From an uncultured Bacteroidota bacterium (lineage in GTDB: Bacteria > Bacteroidota > Bacteroidia > Flavobacteriales > Flavobacteriaceae), in NCBI GenBank assembly GCA_902628605.1, contig CACONV010000023.1, positions 1 through 13,274 of the forward strand: a DNA stretch of 13,274 bases, given 5' to 3'. Positions 1-6,406 of this stretch are shown here, piece by piece. Numbering within the stretch: the first letter of the stretch is position 1; every line of letters starts with the position of its first letter. The notes under the pieces were generated by a model. That model was given only the letters and a program-made list of their open reading frames with translations. It did no database searches and was not told the DNA's origin. Position numbers and translations under genes: made by a program.

Positions 1-550
1 GTAGTAAATATAACTCTTTTGATGTTCTTTTATAGGAGATAAAATTTGAATTTTTTTTTGGATTTGTAGCATGAATATTTGTGATATTTGACGGGATGGA
101 TTTACCGTATTTATTTTTAATTGCACTCATAGCTTCACTAACATCATTTTTGAAGTCTGAAGTTTTAGCCATTATAATTAAAATTTCTGGCAATTGTTTT
201 ATTTTTTTATCCAAAATTTGTTGATTGGAAACCATAATTGAACCTTGGTCAGATATTAAAAATTCACAGTTCACAACTAAGGCCTTTGGGTTCAAGACAT
301 CATTATTAATTTTAAAATAGTCAATAATTGAGTTCTCATTGGATATAAGCTCAGATGTAGAGATTTCATTCTCAATTAGAATATTTTGAAAACTTATTCT
401 TAACTCTTCTTCATTTTCACAATAAAGAAATTTACCACCATTAAGAGTAAATTTTTTTACAAATGAAATTTCAATAGGCTCTCTTTTTTCTGGTAAATAT
501 TTGCTTTTTTTAGGTTTATTTCCCGAAAAAAATTTACCAAAAAAGTTCAC
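1..550 (-). CDS. LUD-domain (LutC/YkgG-like) protein, 3' end cut by window edge
   Basis: Open frame of 183 codons reading off the left edge. The family is about 195-200 residues, so only some ten C-terminal residues should be missing. It begins with GTG (550-548), 6 bp after the ftsH stop and in the same frame; no ATG is suitably placed. Features that recall flavobacterial LUD proteins are KSKYLPEKREPIE near the N-terminus, NGGKFLYCENEEEL, a central SDQGSIMVSN, then PEILIIMAKTSD, SNITNIHA and a terminal TSKELYLL. LUD domains occur in LutC, part of lactate oxidation with the iron-sulfur proteins LutA and LutB, but neither partner is present here, so a lactate role should not be assumed. Co-transcription with ftsH and rsfS is likely. 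The 9-base A/T run at 51-59 does not break the frame. Family assignment is good; function is unknown. Confidence 0.85.
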   Translation of the reverse strand, partial: MNFFGKFFSGNKPKKSKYLPEKREPIEISFVKKFTLNGGKFLYCENEEELRISFQNILIENEISTSELISNENSIIDYFKINNDVLNPKALVVNCEFLISDQGSIMVSNQQILDKKIKQLPEILIIMAKTSDFKNDVSEAMSAIKNKYGKSIPSNITNIHATNPKKNSNFISYKRTSKELYLL

Positions 551-556
551 TTTGGA

Positions 557-2494
557 CTATTTTTTTTGGGGTTTAACTACAGGTTTTTCCTTTTCCGCAA
601 ACGGCCTATTACCTAGGATACTTATTAGATCGTCCCTAAAAATAACTTCTTTTTCTAATAACCTGCTTGCTAACTTGTTCAATTTGCCCTTATGAGATTT
701 AATTATTTTACATGCTCTGACAAACTGCTTTTCTACAATTTTAGAAATTTCTTTATCAATTGTTTGAGCTGTTTCTTCTGAATATGGTTTTGAAAAATTG
801 AAGTCACTTTGTCCACTAGAATCATAGTAGGTAATATTCCCAATTTGATCATTTAGACCATATACTGTAACCATTGCTTTCGCTTGTTGGGTTACCTTCT
901 CAAGATCACTTAAAGCACCAGTAGAAATTTTATTAAAAATTATTTTCTCCGCGGCTCTTCCACCTAATGTTGCGCACATTTCATCTAGCATTTGTTCTGT
1001 TCTAACTATCATTCTTTCCTCTGGTAAATACCAAGCAGCACCTAAAGACCTGCCTCTTGGAACTATTGTGACTTTGACTAATGGGGCAGCAAATTCTAAA
1101 AGCCAGCTCACTAAAGCATGACCTGCTTCGTGAAATGCAATTGTTTTTTTCTCTTCTTGAGAAATAATTTTATTCTTTTTTTCTAGCCCTCCAACAATTC
1201 TATCTACCGCGTCTAAAAAATCCTGCTTTCCCACATTTTTTCTGTTTTTTCGTGCAGCAATAAGAGCGGCTTCGTTGCAGACATTAGCAATATCAGCTCC
1301 AGAAAAACCTGGTGTTTGTTTGGCAAGAAAATCAACATCTAATGCTTTAGTTTTCTTTAGTGGCTTTAGATGCACTTGAAAGATTTCTTTTCTTTCTATC
1401 AAATCAGGTAAATCCACGTAAATTTGCCTGTCGAATCTTCCTGCTCTCATCAGTGCCTTGTCTAGAACATCTGCCCTGTTAGTGGCTGCCAAAACTATTA
1501 CATTTGTATTTGTACCAAATCCATCCATTTCAGTTAAAAGTTGGTTTAGAGTGTTTTCTCTCTCATCATTTGATCCAGTAAAATTGTTTTTTCCTCTTGC
1601 TCTACCAATAGCATCTATTTCATCAATGAATACTATAGACGGTGATTTATCTTTAGCTTGTTTGAACAAATCTCTAACTCTTGAGGCACCAACACCTACA
1701 AACATTTCAACAAAATCCGAACCCGAGAGTGAAAAAAATGGAACCTTTGCTTCTCCAGCTACAGCTTTCGCTAATAATGTTTTTCCAGTCCCTGGTTGTC
1801 CAACTAAAAGAGCTCCTTTAGGAATTTTACCTCCAAGTATTGTGTATTTTTTTGGATTTTTTAAAAAATCAACTATTTCTTGCACTTCTTCTTTTGCACC
1901 TTCAAGACCAGCTACATCTTTAAAAGTAGTTTTTACATCTTTTTTTTCATCAAATAACTTGGCTTTCGATTTTCCAATATTAAAAATTTGTCCTCCTGCT
2001 CCAGCTCCGGAATTTCCAGACATTCTTCTCATAATAAATATCCAAACAGCAATAATAACAATGATAGGTAGGAAACTTAAAATTATATCAAAAAATTTGT
2101 TCTCAACCGTAACAAATTCATATTGAAAATCTAAATTTCTTGACTTTGCTTTTTCAAGTTTCTCTTGGAAAAGTTTTAAATCGCCAAATTCAAAGGAATA
2201 ATGAGGACCACTTTCATTAATTTGTCCTAAAAAATTTTTTTTTGATACTATTCTGTGTTCATTTCTTTCCAATGCTTCTCTTTTAAGAAAAATTTTTGCA
2301 ATTTTTTCATTTTGGATAAGAACTTTTTCTATGTCCCCATTTAAAAGAAATTTTTCAAAATCGGAAGTATTAGTTTTATTATAAGTTTGAATACTACCCT
2401 CTCCAAAAAAGCTTATGCTTAAAAGGATAAATATAATTATGCCATATATCCAATATGGATTTATTTTTACAGGTTTGTTTGTTTTTTTAGACAT
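557..2494 (-). CDS. ftsH: ATP-dependent zinc metalloprotease FtsH
   Basis: Membrane-bound AAA+ protease that extracts and degrades misassembled membrane proteins and some cytoplasmic regulators; it acts as a hexamer in the inner membrane. The 645 residues match the usual length. Visible in order: first membrane segment about 14-30, an extracytoplasmic region, second membrane segment about 135-155, a Gly/Ala-rich linker, Walker A GQPGTGKT (232-239), Walker B IVFIDE (287-292), second region of homology ending in GRFDRQ (352-357), the zinc site HEAGH (455-459), and Asp530 in TGALSDLEK as the likely third zinc ligand. The sequence GAAWYLPEER after the zinc site is typical of Bacteroidota. I chose ATG at 2494, 1 bp after the rsfS stop. 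An upstream in-frame GTG at 2536 would add 14 residues and overlap rsfS, but family members start at MSKK-type N-termini. No key residue is missing. Confidence 0.97.
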   Translation of the reverse strand: MSKKTNKPVKINPYWIYGIIIFILLSISFFGEGSIQTYNKTNTSDFEKFLLNGDIEKVLIQNEKIAKIFLKREALERNEHRIVSKKNFLGQINESGPHYSFEFGDLKLFQEKLEKAKSRNLDFQYEFVTVENKFFDIILSFLPIIVIIAVWIFIMRRMSGNSGAGAGGQIFNIGKSKAKLFDEKKDVKTTFKDVAGLEGAKEEVQEIVDFLKNPKKYTILGGKIPKGALLVGQPGTGKTLLAKAVAGEAKVPFFSLSGSDFVEMFVGVGASRVRDLFKQAKDKSPSIVFIDEIDAIGRARGKNNFTGSNDERENTLNQLLTEMDGFGTNTNVIVLAATNRADVLDKALMRAGRFDRQIYVDLPDLIERKEIFQVHLKPLKKTKALDVDFLAKQTPGFSGADIANVCNEAALIAARKNRKNVGKQDFLDAVDRIVGGLEKKNKIISQEEKKTIAFHEAGHALVSWLLEFAAPLVKVTIVPRGRSLGAAWYLPEERMIVRTEQMLDEMCATLGGRAAEKIIFNKISTGALSDLEKVTQQAKAMVTVYGLNDQIGNITYYDSSGQSDFNFSKPYSEETAQTIDKEISKIVEKQFVRACKIIKSHKGKLNKLASRLLEKEVIFRDDLISILGNRPFAEKEKPVVKPQKK

Positions 2495-2495
2495 C

Positions 2496-2870
2496 TTAAT
2501 GATTATTAATTTGTATGGTATTAATTTTACAGTCACCCCATAACTCTTCTATTCTGTAAAAATCCCTAATTGGTTTTTGAAAAATATGCACAACTACATT
2601 AATATAATCTAAAAGGATCCATTCTGCATTTTCCTCACCCTCTGTATGAGATGGTTTTTCTTTTAAAGTTTTACCAACTTTTCTTTTTACAGACTCTAGT
2701 ATTGCTGAAACATGCGTATTCGAATTTCCTGAGCAAATAATGTAGAAGTCACAAATTCTATTTTCAATTTTTCTTAAATCAATCATTTCAATATCTTGTC
2801 CTTTAACATCTGATATACCAATCACAATTTTCTCAATTAATTTATTAATCTTGCTAGCCGCTTTTAACAT
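2496..2870 (-). CDS. rsfS: Ribosomal silencing factor RsfS (Iojap/DUF143 family)
   Basis: Small cytoplasmic protein that, in characterised bacteria, binds ribosomal protein L14 on the large subunit and blocks subunit joining during starvation. The 124-residue product has normal length. Recognisable blocks are DIEMIDLRKIENRICDFYII, then SGNSNTHVSAI, a KPSHTEGEENAEWILLDY segment, and the C-terminal VVVHIFQ...RDFYRIEELWGD, which is the family hallmark. It starts with ATG and is the first gene of the minus-strand rsfS-ftsH-LUD run; its stop lies 1 bp from the chosen ftsH start. A TAnnTTTG-type box sits just upstream. birA is transcribed away from it across a 48 bp gap. Confidence 0.95.
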   Translation of the reverse strand: MLKAASKINKLIEKIVIGISDVKGQDIEMIDLRKIENRICDFYIICSGNSNTHVSAILESVKRKVGKTLKEKPSHTEGEENAEWILLDYINVVVHIFQKPIRDFYRIEELWGDCKINTIQINNH

Positions 2871-2881
2871 TAATTTTTTTT

Positions 2882-2915
2882 CAAAAATATTATATTAGAT
2901 TAAATAATTTACAAA
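2882..2915 (-). promoter_or_regulatory. Candidate Bacteroidota-type promoter for rsfS-ftsH-LUD
   Basis: On the minus strand TTTG (2915-2912) is followed after 22 bp by TATTTTTG (2889-2882), matching the TTG ... TAnnTTTG pattern known for Bacteroidota sigma factor. With the start site 4 nt past the box, the leader before the rsfS ATG would be about 8 nt. The spacer is at the long end of the accepted range, and the region is very AT-rich, so chance matches are possible. Confidence 0.4.
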
Positions 2916-2918
2916 TTT

Positions 2919-3650
2919 GTGATACCATTCAAAATTATCAAAATTAATGCCATTGACTCTTCAAATAATGAAATAAAAAGATTATATCGTAAGAAATCAC
3001 ACACAAATCGATTAGTGGTCTGGGCAAATAACCAGACTGATGGAAGGGGCCAGGGTAAAAAAAAATGGCTTTCTGAACCCAATAAAAACCTCACATTTTC
3101 AATTTTTTTAAGTGGTGAAAACTTATCTTTTTCATCATACTTATGTTTAAATTTAATTACCTCACTATCCGTGAAAAAACTTTTGGTGTGGCATGGAATT
3201 AATAACATCTTTATTAAATGGCCAAACGACATTTTGTCAGTAAATAAAAAAATATCAGGAATATTGATAGAAAATTTATACAAAGGAAAAAAATTAATTG
3301 GCTCAGTCATAGGCATTGGGATTAATGTTAATCAGATAAATTTTCAAGAAAATTTAAATGCAAGCTCAATGAAAATTATTACGGGAAATAATTTTACTTT
3401 GAGAAAAGTACTTCATAAATTTTTAGATATTTTTAGTCATGATTTACATATCTACAAAGACTTTGATCTCCTTAAAAGAGACTTTAACAAAAGTTTTTTT
3501 CAAAAAAATGTATTAATTGAATATGAATTCAATGGAGTTATTAAAAAAGGAAAAATAATTGGGCTTAGTGATTATGAAAGATTTCAAATTTTAAATTTAG
3601 GAGGAGAAAAAGAAACACCAAAAATCTCTGATGTTAAAATAATTAACTAA
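2919..3650 (+). CDS. birA: Biotin--[acetyl-CoA-carboxylase] ligase, lacking the repressor domain
   Basis: Class I biotin protein ligase: makes biotinyl-AMP from biotin and ATP and attaches biotin to a lysine of carrier proteins such as acetyl-CoA carboxylase BCCP. Visible motifs are the N-terminal AIDSSNNE, the biotinyl-AMP loop GRGQGKKKW (42-50), KWPND (100-104), KISGIL (111-116) and GIGINVN (132-138), followed by a small C-terminal domain. At 243 residues it has only the catalytic and C-terminal parts; the N-terminal winged-helix repressor domain of E. coli BirA is absent, so it should be an enzyme only. The start is GTG (2919-2921). A stop lies 18 bp upstream in frame and no ATG fits, and the AIDSSNNE motif needs this N-terminus. 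Its stop overlaps the pyrE stop by 4 bp. No convincing promoter box was seen. Confidence 0.93.
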   Translation: MIPFKIIKINAIDSSNNEIKRLYRKKSHTNRLVVWANNQTDGRGQGKKKWLSEPNKNLTFSIFLSGENLSFSSYLCLNLITSLSVKKLLVWHGINNIFIKWPNDILSVNKKISGILIENLYKGKKLIGSVIGIGINVNQINFQENLNASSMKIITGNNFTLRKVLHKFLDIFSHDLHIYKDFDLLKRDFNKSFFQKNVLIEYEFNGVIKKGKIIGLSDYERFQILNLGGEKETPKISDVKIIN

Positions 3651-4288
3651 ACTATCCAATTGTTGGGATTTTTTTTCCAACTATTCACTCTATCAAGATC
3701 ACCGTGTGAAAAACCCGCATCCTTTTTTGAACATTCAATAAGTGCCGAAAAATCGCTTAGGGAATAAAATTTTTGATTTGCTTTTTCGAAGTTAATTTTA
3801 GCAATTTCTAAGTCATAGGAGAAAATTGCGAAAATATCTAATACATCGACACCATTTTTTTGAAGTGCTTCCACAGCATTTAAAGAACTTTTTCCAGTAC
3901 TAATAAGGTCTTCAATAACAACTACTGGGAGTTTTTCTAATAACTTACCCTCAATTTGTTTACCAGCACCGTATGCTTTTGGTTTTGGACGAACATACAT
4001 AAATGGTTTATTTAAATTCTCTGCAATGAGCATACCTATTGCAATTGATCCTGTTGCAACACCAGCTATATAAAAATCTTTTTGGATTTTAGATTTTATT
4101 AATTTTGAAATTTCATTTGAAATAAATTTTCTGATTTTGGGGTATGAAAGAATTAATCTGTTATCACAATATATAGGAGATTTTATTCCACTTGACCAAG
4201 TAAATGGCTTTTCAATATTTAATTTTATTGCATTAACTTGTAAAAGTAATTCAGCTGTTTGAATTGCTAACTTCTTATTGATAACCAT
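3647..4288 (-). CDS. pyrE: Orotate phosphoribosyltransferase
   Basis: Converts orotate and PRPP to orotidine 5'-phosphate, the fifth step of pyrimidine synthesis; cytoplasmic dimer. The 213-residue product has the expected length. Motifs: FTWSSGIKSPIYCDNR near residue 29, the flexible catalytic loop VRPKPKAYGAGKQIEG (99-114), and the PRPP-binding stretch VVVIEDLISTGKSS (122-135). I chose ATG at 4288. An in-frame TTG 30 bp upstream (4318) is less likely, because it would extend the protein into the divergent Nudix gene and past the conserved N-terminus. A candidate promoter box ends 4 bp before this ATG, which would make the mRNA leaderless. The neighbouring genes do not belong to pyrimidine synthesis. 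Confidence 0.96.
   Translation of the reverse strand: MVINKKLAIQTAELLLQVNAIKLNIEKPFTWSSGIKSPIYCDNRLILSYPKIRKFISNEISKLIKSKIQKDFYIAGVATGSIAIGMLIAENLNKPFMYVRPKPKAYGAGKQIEGKLLEKLPVVVIEDLISTGKSSLNAVEALQKNGVDVLDIFAIFSYDLEIAKINFEKANQKFYSLSDFSALIECSKKDAGFSHGDLDRVNSWKKNPNNWIV
3654..3676 (+). terminator. Candidate intrinsic terminator of birA, inside the 3' end of pyrE
   Basis: Four bases after the birA stop, ATCCAA (3654-3659) pairs with TTGG(G)AT (3663-3669, one bulged G) across a 3-base loop, and a run of eight T (3669-3676) follows. It is short, but it is the only hairpin-plus-T-run in the window with G-C pairs. It lies in the last codons of the convergent pyrE gene, which is therefore constrained on both strands. 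Confidence 0.45.
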
Positions 4289-4291
4289 ACG

Positions 4292-4320
4292 CAAATGTAT
4301 AAAGTATTTTTTAATCAAAA
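4292..4320 (-). promoter_or_regulatory. Candidate pyrE promoter overlapping the Nudix gene start
   Basis: Minus strand TTTTG (4320-4316), a 16 bp spacer, then TACATTTG (4299-4292), an exact TAnnTTTG box. Counting the start site 4 nt after the box puts +1 on the A of the pyrE ATG at 4288. The box contains the start codon (4295-4297) of the divergent Nudix gene on the other strand. The spacer is one base shorter than the usual range. Confidence 0.45.
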
Positions 4321-4903
4321 GCCATTATTATTAACAACGGACATAATACCCCCCAAAGAGGATTCCCCCTTTTTTTATGTAAAATTCACGAATAAAAAAT
4401 TTATCGTTCAAATGTTAAAATCAAAAAAAGTAAAAATGCTTTATTTATACCATTCCAAAGAACACAAATTGTGGTATTACTTTCTTAGCATGTTTAAGCT
4501 TGTTGAAGCTGCTGGAGGTTTAGTTAGAAATTTAGAAACAAATCATTACTTATTTATTTTTAGAAATAAAAAATGGGATTTACCTAAAGGAAGAATAAAT
4601 AAAAACGAGGAGGTAAAGAATGCAGCAATTAGAGAAGTAGAGGAAGAAACAGGGGTTGAAAATTTGTCAATAATAAAACCTTTAAATACAACTTATCATA
4701 TATTTAGAAAGAATAGAAAGTATCGTTTAAAGAAGACTTTTTGGTATTTAATGGAGACTGATTTTACTGGTGAACTCACTCCAGAAATAAAAGAAGGTAT
4801 TGAGAAGGCGAATTGGATTGACAAAAAATTAATCACCTCTTTAAAAAGTAAAATGTACCAAAATATTAATTTAGTAATTTCAGATTACCTCAATTTAAGT
4901 TAA
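4295..4903 (+). CDS. Nudix hydrolase of the flavobacterial type with an extra N-terminal domain
   Basis: A 202-residue protein with a complete Nudix box GX5EX7REVXEEXGV at residues 99-121, preceded by KWDLPKG. This binds Mg2+ and hydrolyses a nucleoside diphosphate linked to another group; the substrate cannot be told from sequence. The first 68 or so residues (MYKVFFNQKPLLLTT..., ending before VEAAGGLV) form a separate conserved region that I recall in Bacteroidota homologues beside pyrE. The start is ATG at 4295, only 6 bp from the divergent pyrE start, so any promoter must lie inside pyrE; I saw no clear box there. The stop is 7 bp from the convergent coaD stop. Family call is firm; biochemical role unknown. 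Confidence 0.9.
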   Translation: MYKVFFNQKPLLLTTDIIPPKEDSPFFYVKFTNKKFIVQMLKSKKVKMLYLYHSKEHKLWYYFLSMFKLVEAAGGLVRNLETNHYLFIFRNKKWDLPKGRINKNEEVKNAAIREVEEETGVENLSIIKPLNTTYHIFRKNRKYRLKKTFWYLMETDFTGELTPEIKEGIEKANWIDKKLITSLKSKMYQNINLVISDYLNLS

Positions 4904-4904
4904 C

Positions 4905-4920
4905 AAAAAATCAGTTTTTT
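4905..4920. terminator. Weak A/T hairpin between convergent Nudix and coaD genes
   Basis: Perfect inverted repeat of six A, loop TCAG, six T, lying between the two stops and covering the coaD stop codon. On either strand it gives an A6/U6 stem ending in a U run, so it could act as a poor two-way terminator. With no G-C pairs in the stem, efficiency is doubtful. Confidence 0.25.
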
Positions 4921-5363
4921 AATTTAAATGGTAATAGGTGTTCATATTGCCCACCATAATTTATAATATCCTTGACTAAAGTGCTACTAACATGAGAAAA
5001 ATTTTGACCCGATATAAAATATACATATTTTAAATTTGAGAAGGTTTCTTGCATATCTTTAGTTTCTTTTTCAAATACAAAATCATTAACATTTCTTAGT
5101 CCACGAATTAAAAATTTTACATCTTTTGATTCACAAAAGCTAGTTGTTAAATTTGAATAAGATTCAATTGTAATTTTTGAATTAGTTTCAAATGATTTCC
5201 TAATAAAACTTATCCTATCATTTGTACTGAACATGCATGATTTAGATGAATTTTCTCCAACAGCAATAATTATTTCATCAAAAACATTTAAAGCTTGGTT
5301 TACAACATCTTTATGGCCAATTGTAAATGGATCGAAAGTTCCGGCAAAAACAGCTTTTTTCAT
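4911..5363 (-). CDS. coaD: Pantetheine-phosphate adenylyltransferase
   Basis: Transfers AMP from ATP to 4'-phosphopantetheine, giving dephospho-CoA, the fourth step of coenzyme A synthesis. The 150 residues are slightly short of the usual 155-165 but complete. Visible motifs: GTFDPFTIGH (8-17) with the nucleotide-binding TxGH, RGLR (87-90) and a C-terminal VSSTLVKDI (125-133) matching the ISSSLVKEV element of E. coli. ATG at 5363 overlaps the ddl stop as ATGA, suggesting coupled translation from ddl. CoaD and Ddl share no pathway; the pairing is recalled as common in Bacteroidota. Confidence 0.96.
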   Translation of the reverse strand: MKKAVFAGTFDPFTIGHKDVVNQALNVFDEIIIAVGENSSKSCMFSTNDRISFIRKSFETNSKITIESYSNLTTSFCESKDVKFLIRGLRNVNDFVFEKETKDMQETFSNLKYVYFISGQNFSHVSSTLVKDIINYGGQYEHLLPFKLKN

Positions 5364-6331
5364 TTTAATCCTTCATTTATCATAGCTAAAATAATTTTTT
5401 TTAAGTTTTTATTTGCAGCTTTAAATTGTTGTGGTATGATACTTTTTTCGGTCATTCCTGGAATTGTATTTGTTTCTAAAAAGTAAGGAATATTTTTTTC
5501 AAAAATGAACTCAGTCCTCGTAATCCCTTTTAAATTTAATTTAGTATATAAATTTAATGCATCTTTTTTAACTTTAATTTCAAGATCTATTGGAAGTTTT
5601 GCAGGTGTAATTTCATCCGACTCCCCCTCATATTTTGCTTTATAATCAAAAAAATCGTTGTCACTTATAATTTCTGTTATTGGGAGAACTTCAATTTTTC
5701 CATTGAGTTTATATACCCCCACTGTAACTTCTCTACCACTTAAATACGATTCTATGAGAATTTCATTGTCCTCTTTTAAAGCTTTATCAAGGGCGGGCTT
5801 TAATTCTTTTCGAGAGTAAACTTTACTGATCCCAAAACTACTACCCGATTGATTAGGTTTCACAAAACAGGGAAATCCAATTTCATCTCTAATTTCATTC
5901 TCTTTAACATTTTGCCCCTTTTTGATTAGTCGGCTTTTTGCAGTTTTTATTCCGATTTTTTCTACTATTTCTAAACATTTTTTTTTGTTGAATGTCAATT
6001 CAGCTATTGATGAATTGCATGTGGAGTGAGAGATACCTAATTCTTCTAACTTTTTTGTAATCTTCCCGTCCTCTCCAGGACTTCCGTGAACTAAATTTAT
6101 AATGTAATCGAATGAAATTCTAACATCATTTTTAAAAAACTGAAAGTTTTTTTCATTTAATGAATAATTATTTTCGAATTTATCAATTACTTTAAAATTG
6201 CTTTTACTTACGTCTATTTTAAAACACTCAAATTTTGAATTTTTAATCAAATTAAATATGAGATTTCCACTTTTCAGAGATATTTCTCTTTCAGAAGTGA
6301 ATCCACCACAAGCTATTCCAATTATTTTCAT
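5360..6331 (-). CDS. ddl: D-alanine--D-alanine ligase
   Basis: ATP-grasp enzyme joining two D-alanines for the peptidoglycan stem peptide; cytoplasmic. The 323 residues fit the family. N-terminal substrate motif GGFTSEREISLKSG carries the conserved Glu14. HGSPGEDG (82-89), the ATP-grasp strand VKPNQSGSSFG (157-167), FFDYKAKY with Tyr230 at the place that marks D-Ala rather than D-lactate specificity, and ETNTIPGMTEKSIIP (286-300) all follow. One Mg ligand, Asp257 in E. coli DdlB, appears as Glu274, a conservative change I recall from flavobacterial enzymes. First gene of the ddl-coaD pair, divergent from the PASTA gene over 75 bp. Upstream TACCTTTA (6352-6345) is a one-mismatch promoter box without a clear -33 partner. 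Confidence 0.96.
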   Translation of the reverse strand: MKIIGIACGGFTSEREISLKSGNLIFNLIKNSKFECFKIDVSKSNFKVIDKFENNYSLNEKNFQFFKNDVRISFDYIINLVHGSPGEDGKITKKLEELGISHSTCNSSIAELTFNKKKCLEIVEKIGIKTAKSRLIKKGQNVKENEIRDEIGFPCFVKPNQSGSSFGISKVYSRKELKPALDKALKEDNEILIESYLSGREVTVGVYKLNGKIEVLPITEIISDNDFFDYKAKYEGESDEITPAKLPIDLEIKVKKDALNLYTKLNLKGITRTEFIFEKNIPYFLETNTIPGMTEKSIIPQQFKAANKNLKKIILAMINEGLK

Positions 6332-6369
6332 CCGTAAATATCCATAAAGGTAATAATTGAATTGATGAA

Positions 6370-6402
6370 TTTGTTCGCTTTAATTAAATTATTATAGTTT
6401 TG
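6370..6402 (+). promoter_or_regulatory. Candidate promoter of the PASTA-rluD operon
   Basis: TTTG (6370-6373), 21 bp spacer, TAGTTTTG (6395-6402): both elements match the Bacteroidota consensus. The predicted start site, about 6406, is 1 nt before the ATG at 6407, so the mRNA would be essentially leaderless. This is the best-formed promoter in the window. The remaining sequence of the 75 bp gap to ddl shows nothing else clear. Confidence 0.5.
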
Positions 6403-6406
6403 AGAG

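Noticed and set aside
30..64. Apparent frameshift in the LUD gene at the 9-base homopolymer (51-59)
   Set aside because: A first reading seemed to give a stop soon after the run, but careful recounting keeps the frame open and yields the expected NFISYKRTSKELYLL ending.
1458..2126. 222-codon open frame on the plus strand, opposite ftsH
   Set aside because: It lies wholly antisense to the conserved AAA+ region of ftsH. Its composition (Ser/Phe/Pro-rich) is what the reverse of a conserved gene gives, and it has no recognisable domain.
2495..2536. FtsH start at the upstream GTG (2536)
   Set aside because: It would overlap rsfS by about 40 bp and add 14 residues not typical of the family; ATG at 2494 gives the usual N-terminus and a 1-bp gap.
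2912..2919. CAAATTTG as a promoter box for birA
   Set aside because: It has one mismatch and overlaps the GTG start, so the transcript would begin inside the coding sequence and lose residues needed by the enzyme.
2909..3316. 135-codon open frame on the minus strand opposite birA
   Set aside because: Antisense shadow of a clearly assigned biotin ligase, with no family features or promoter.
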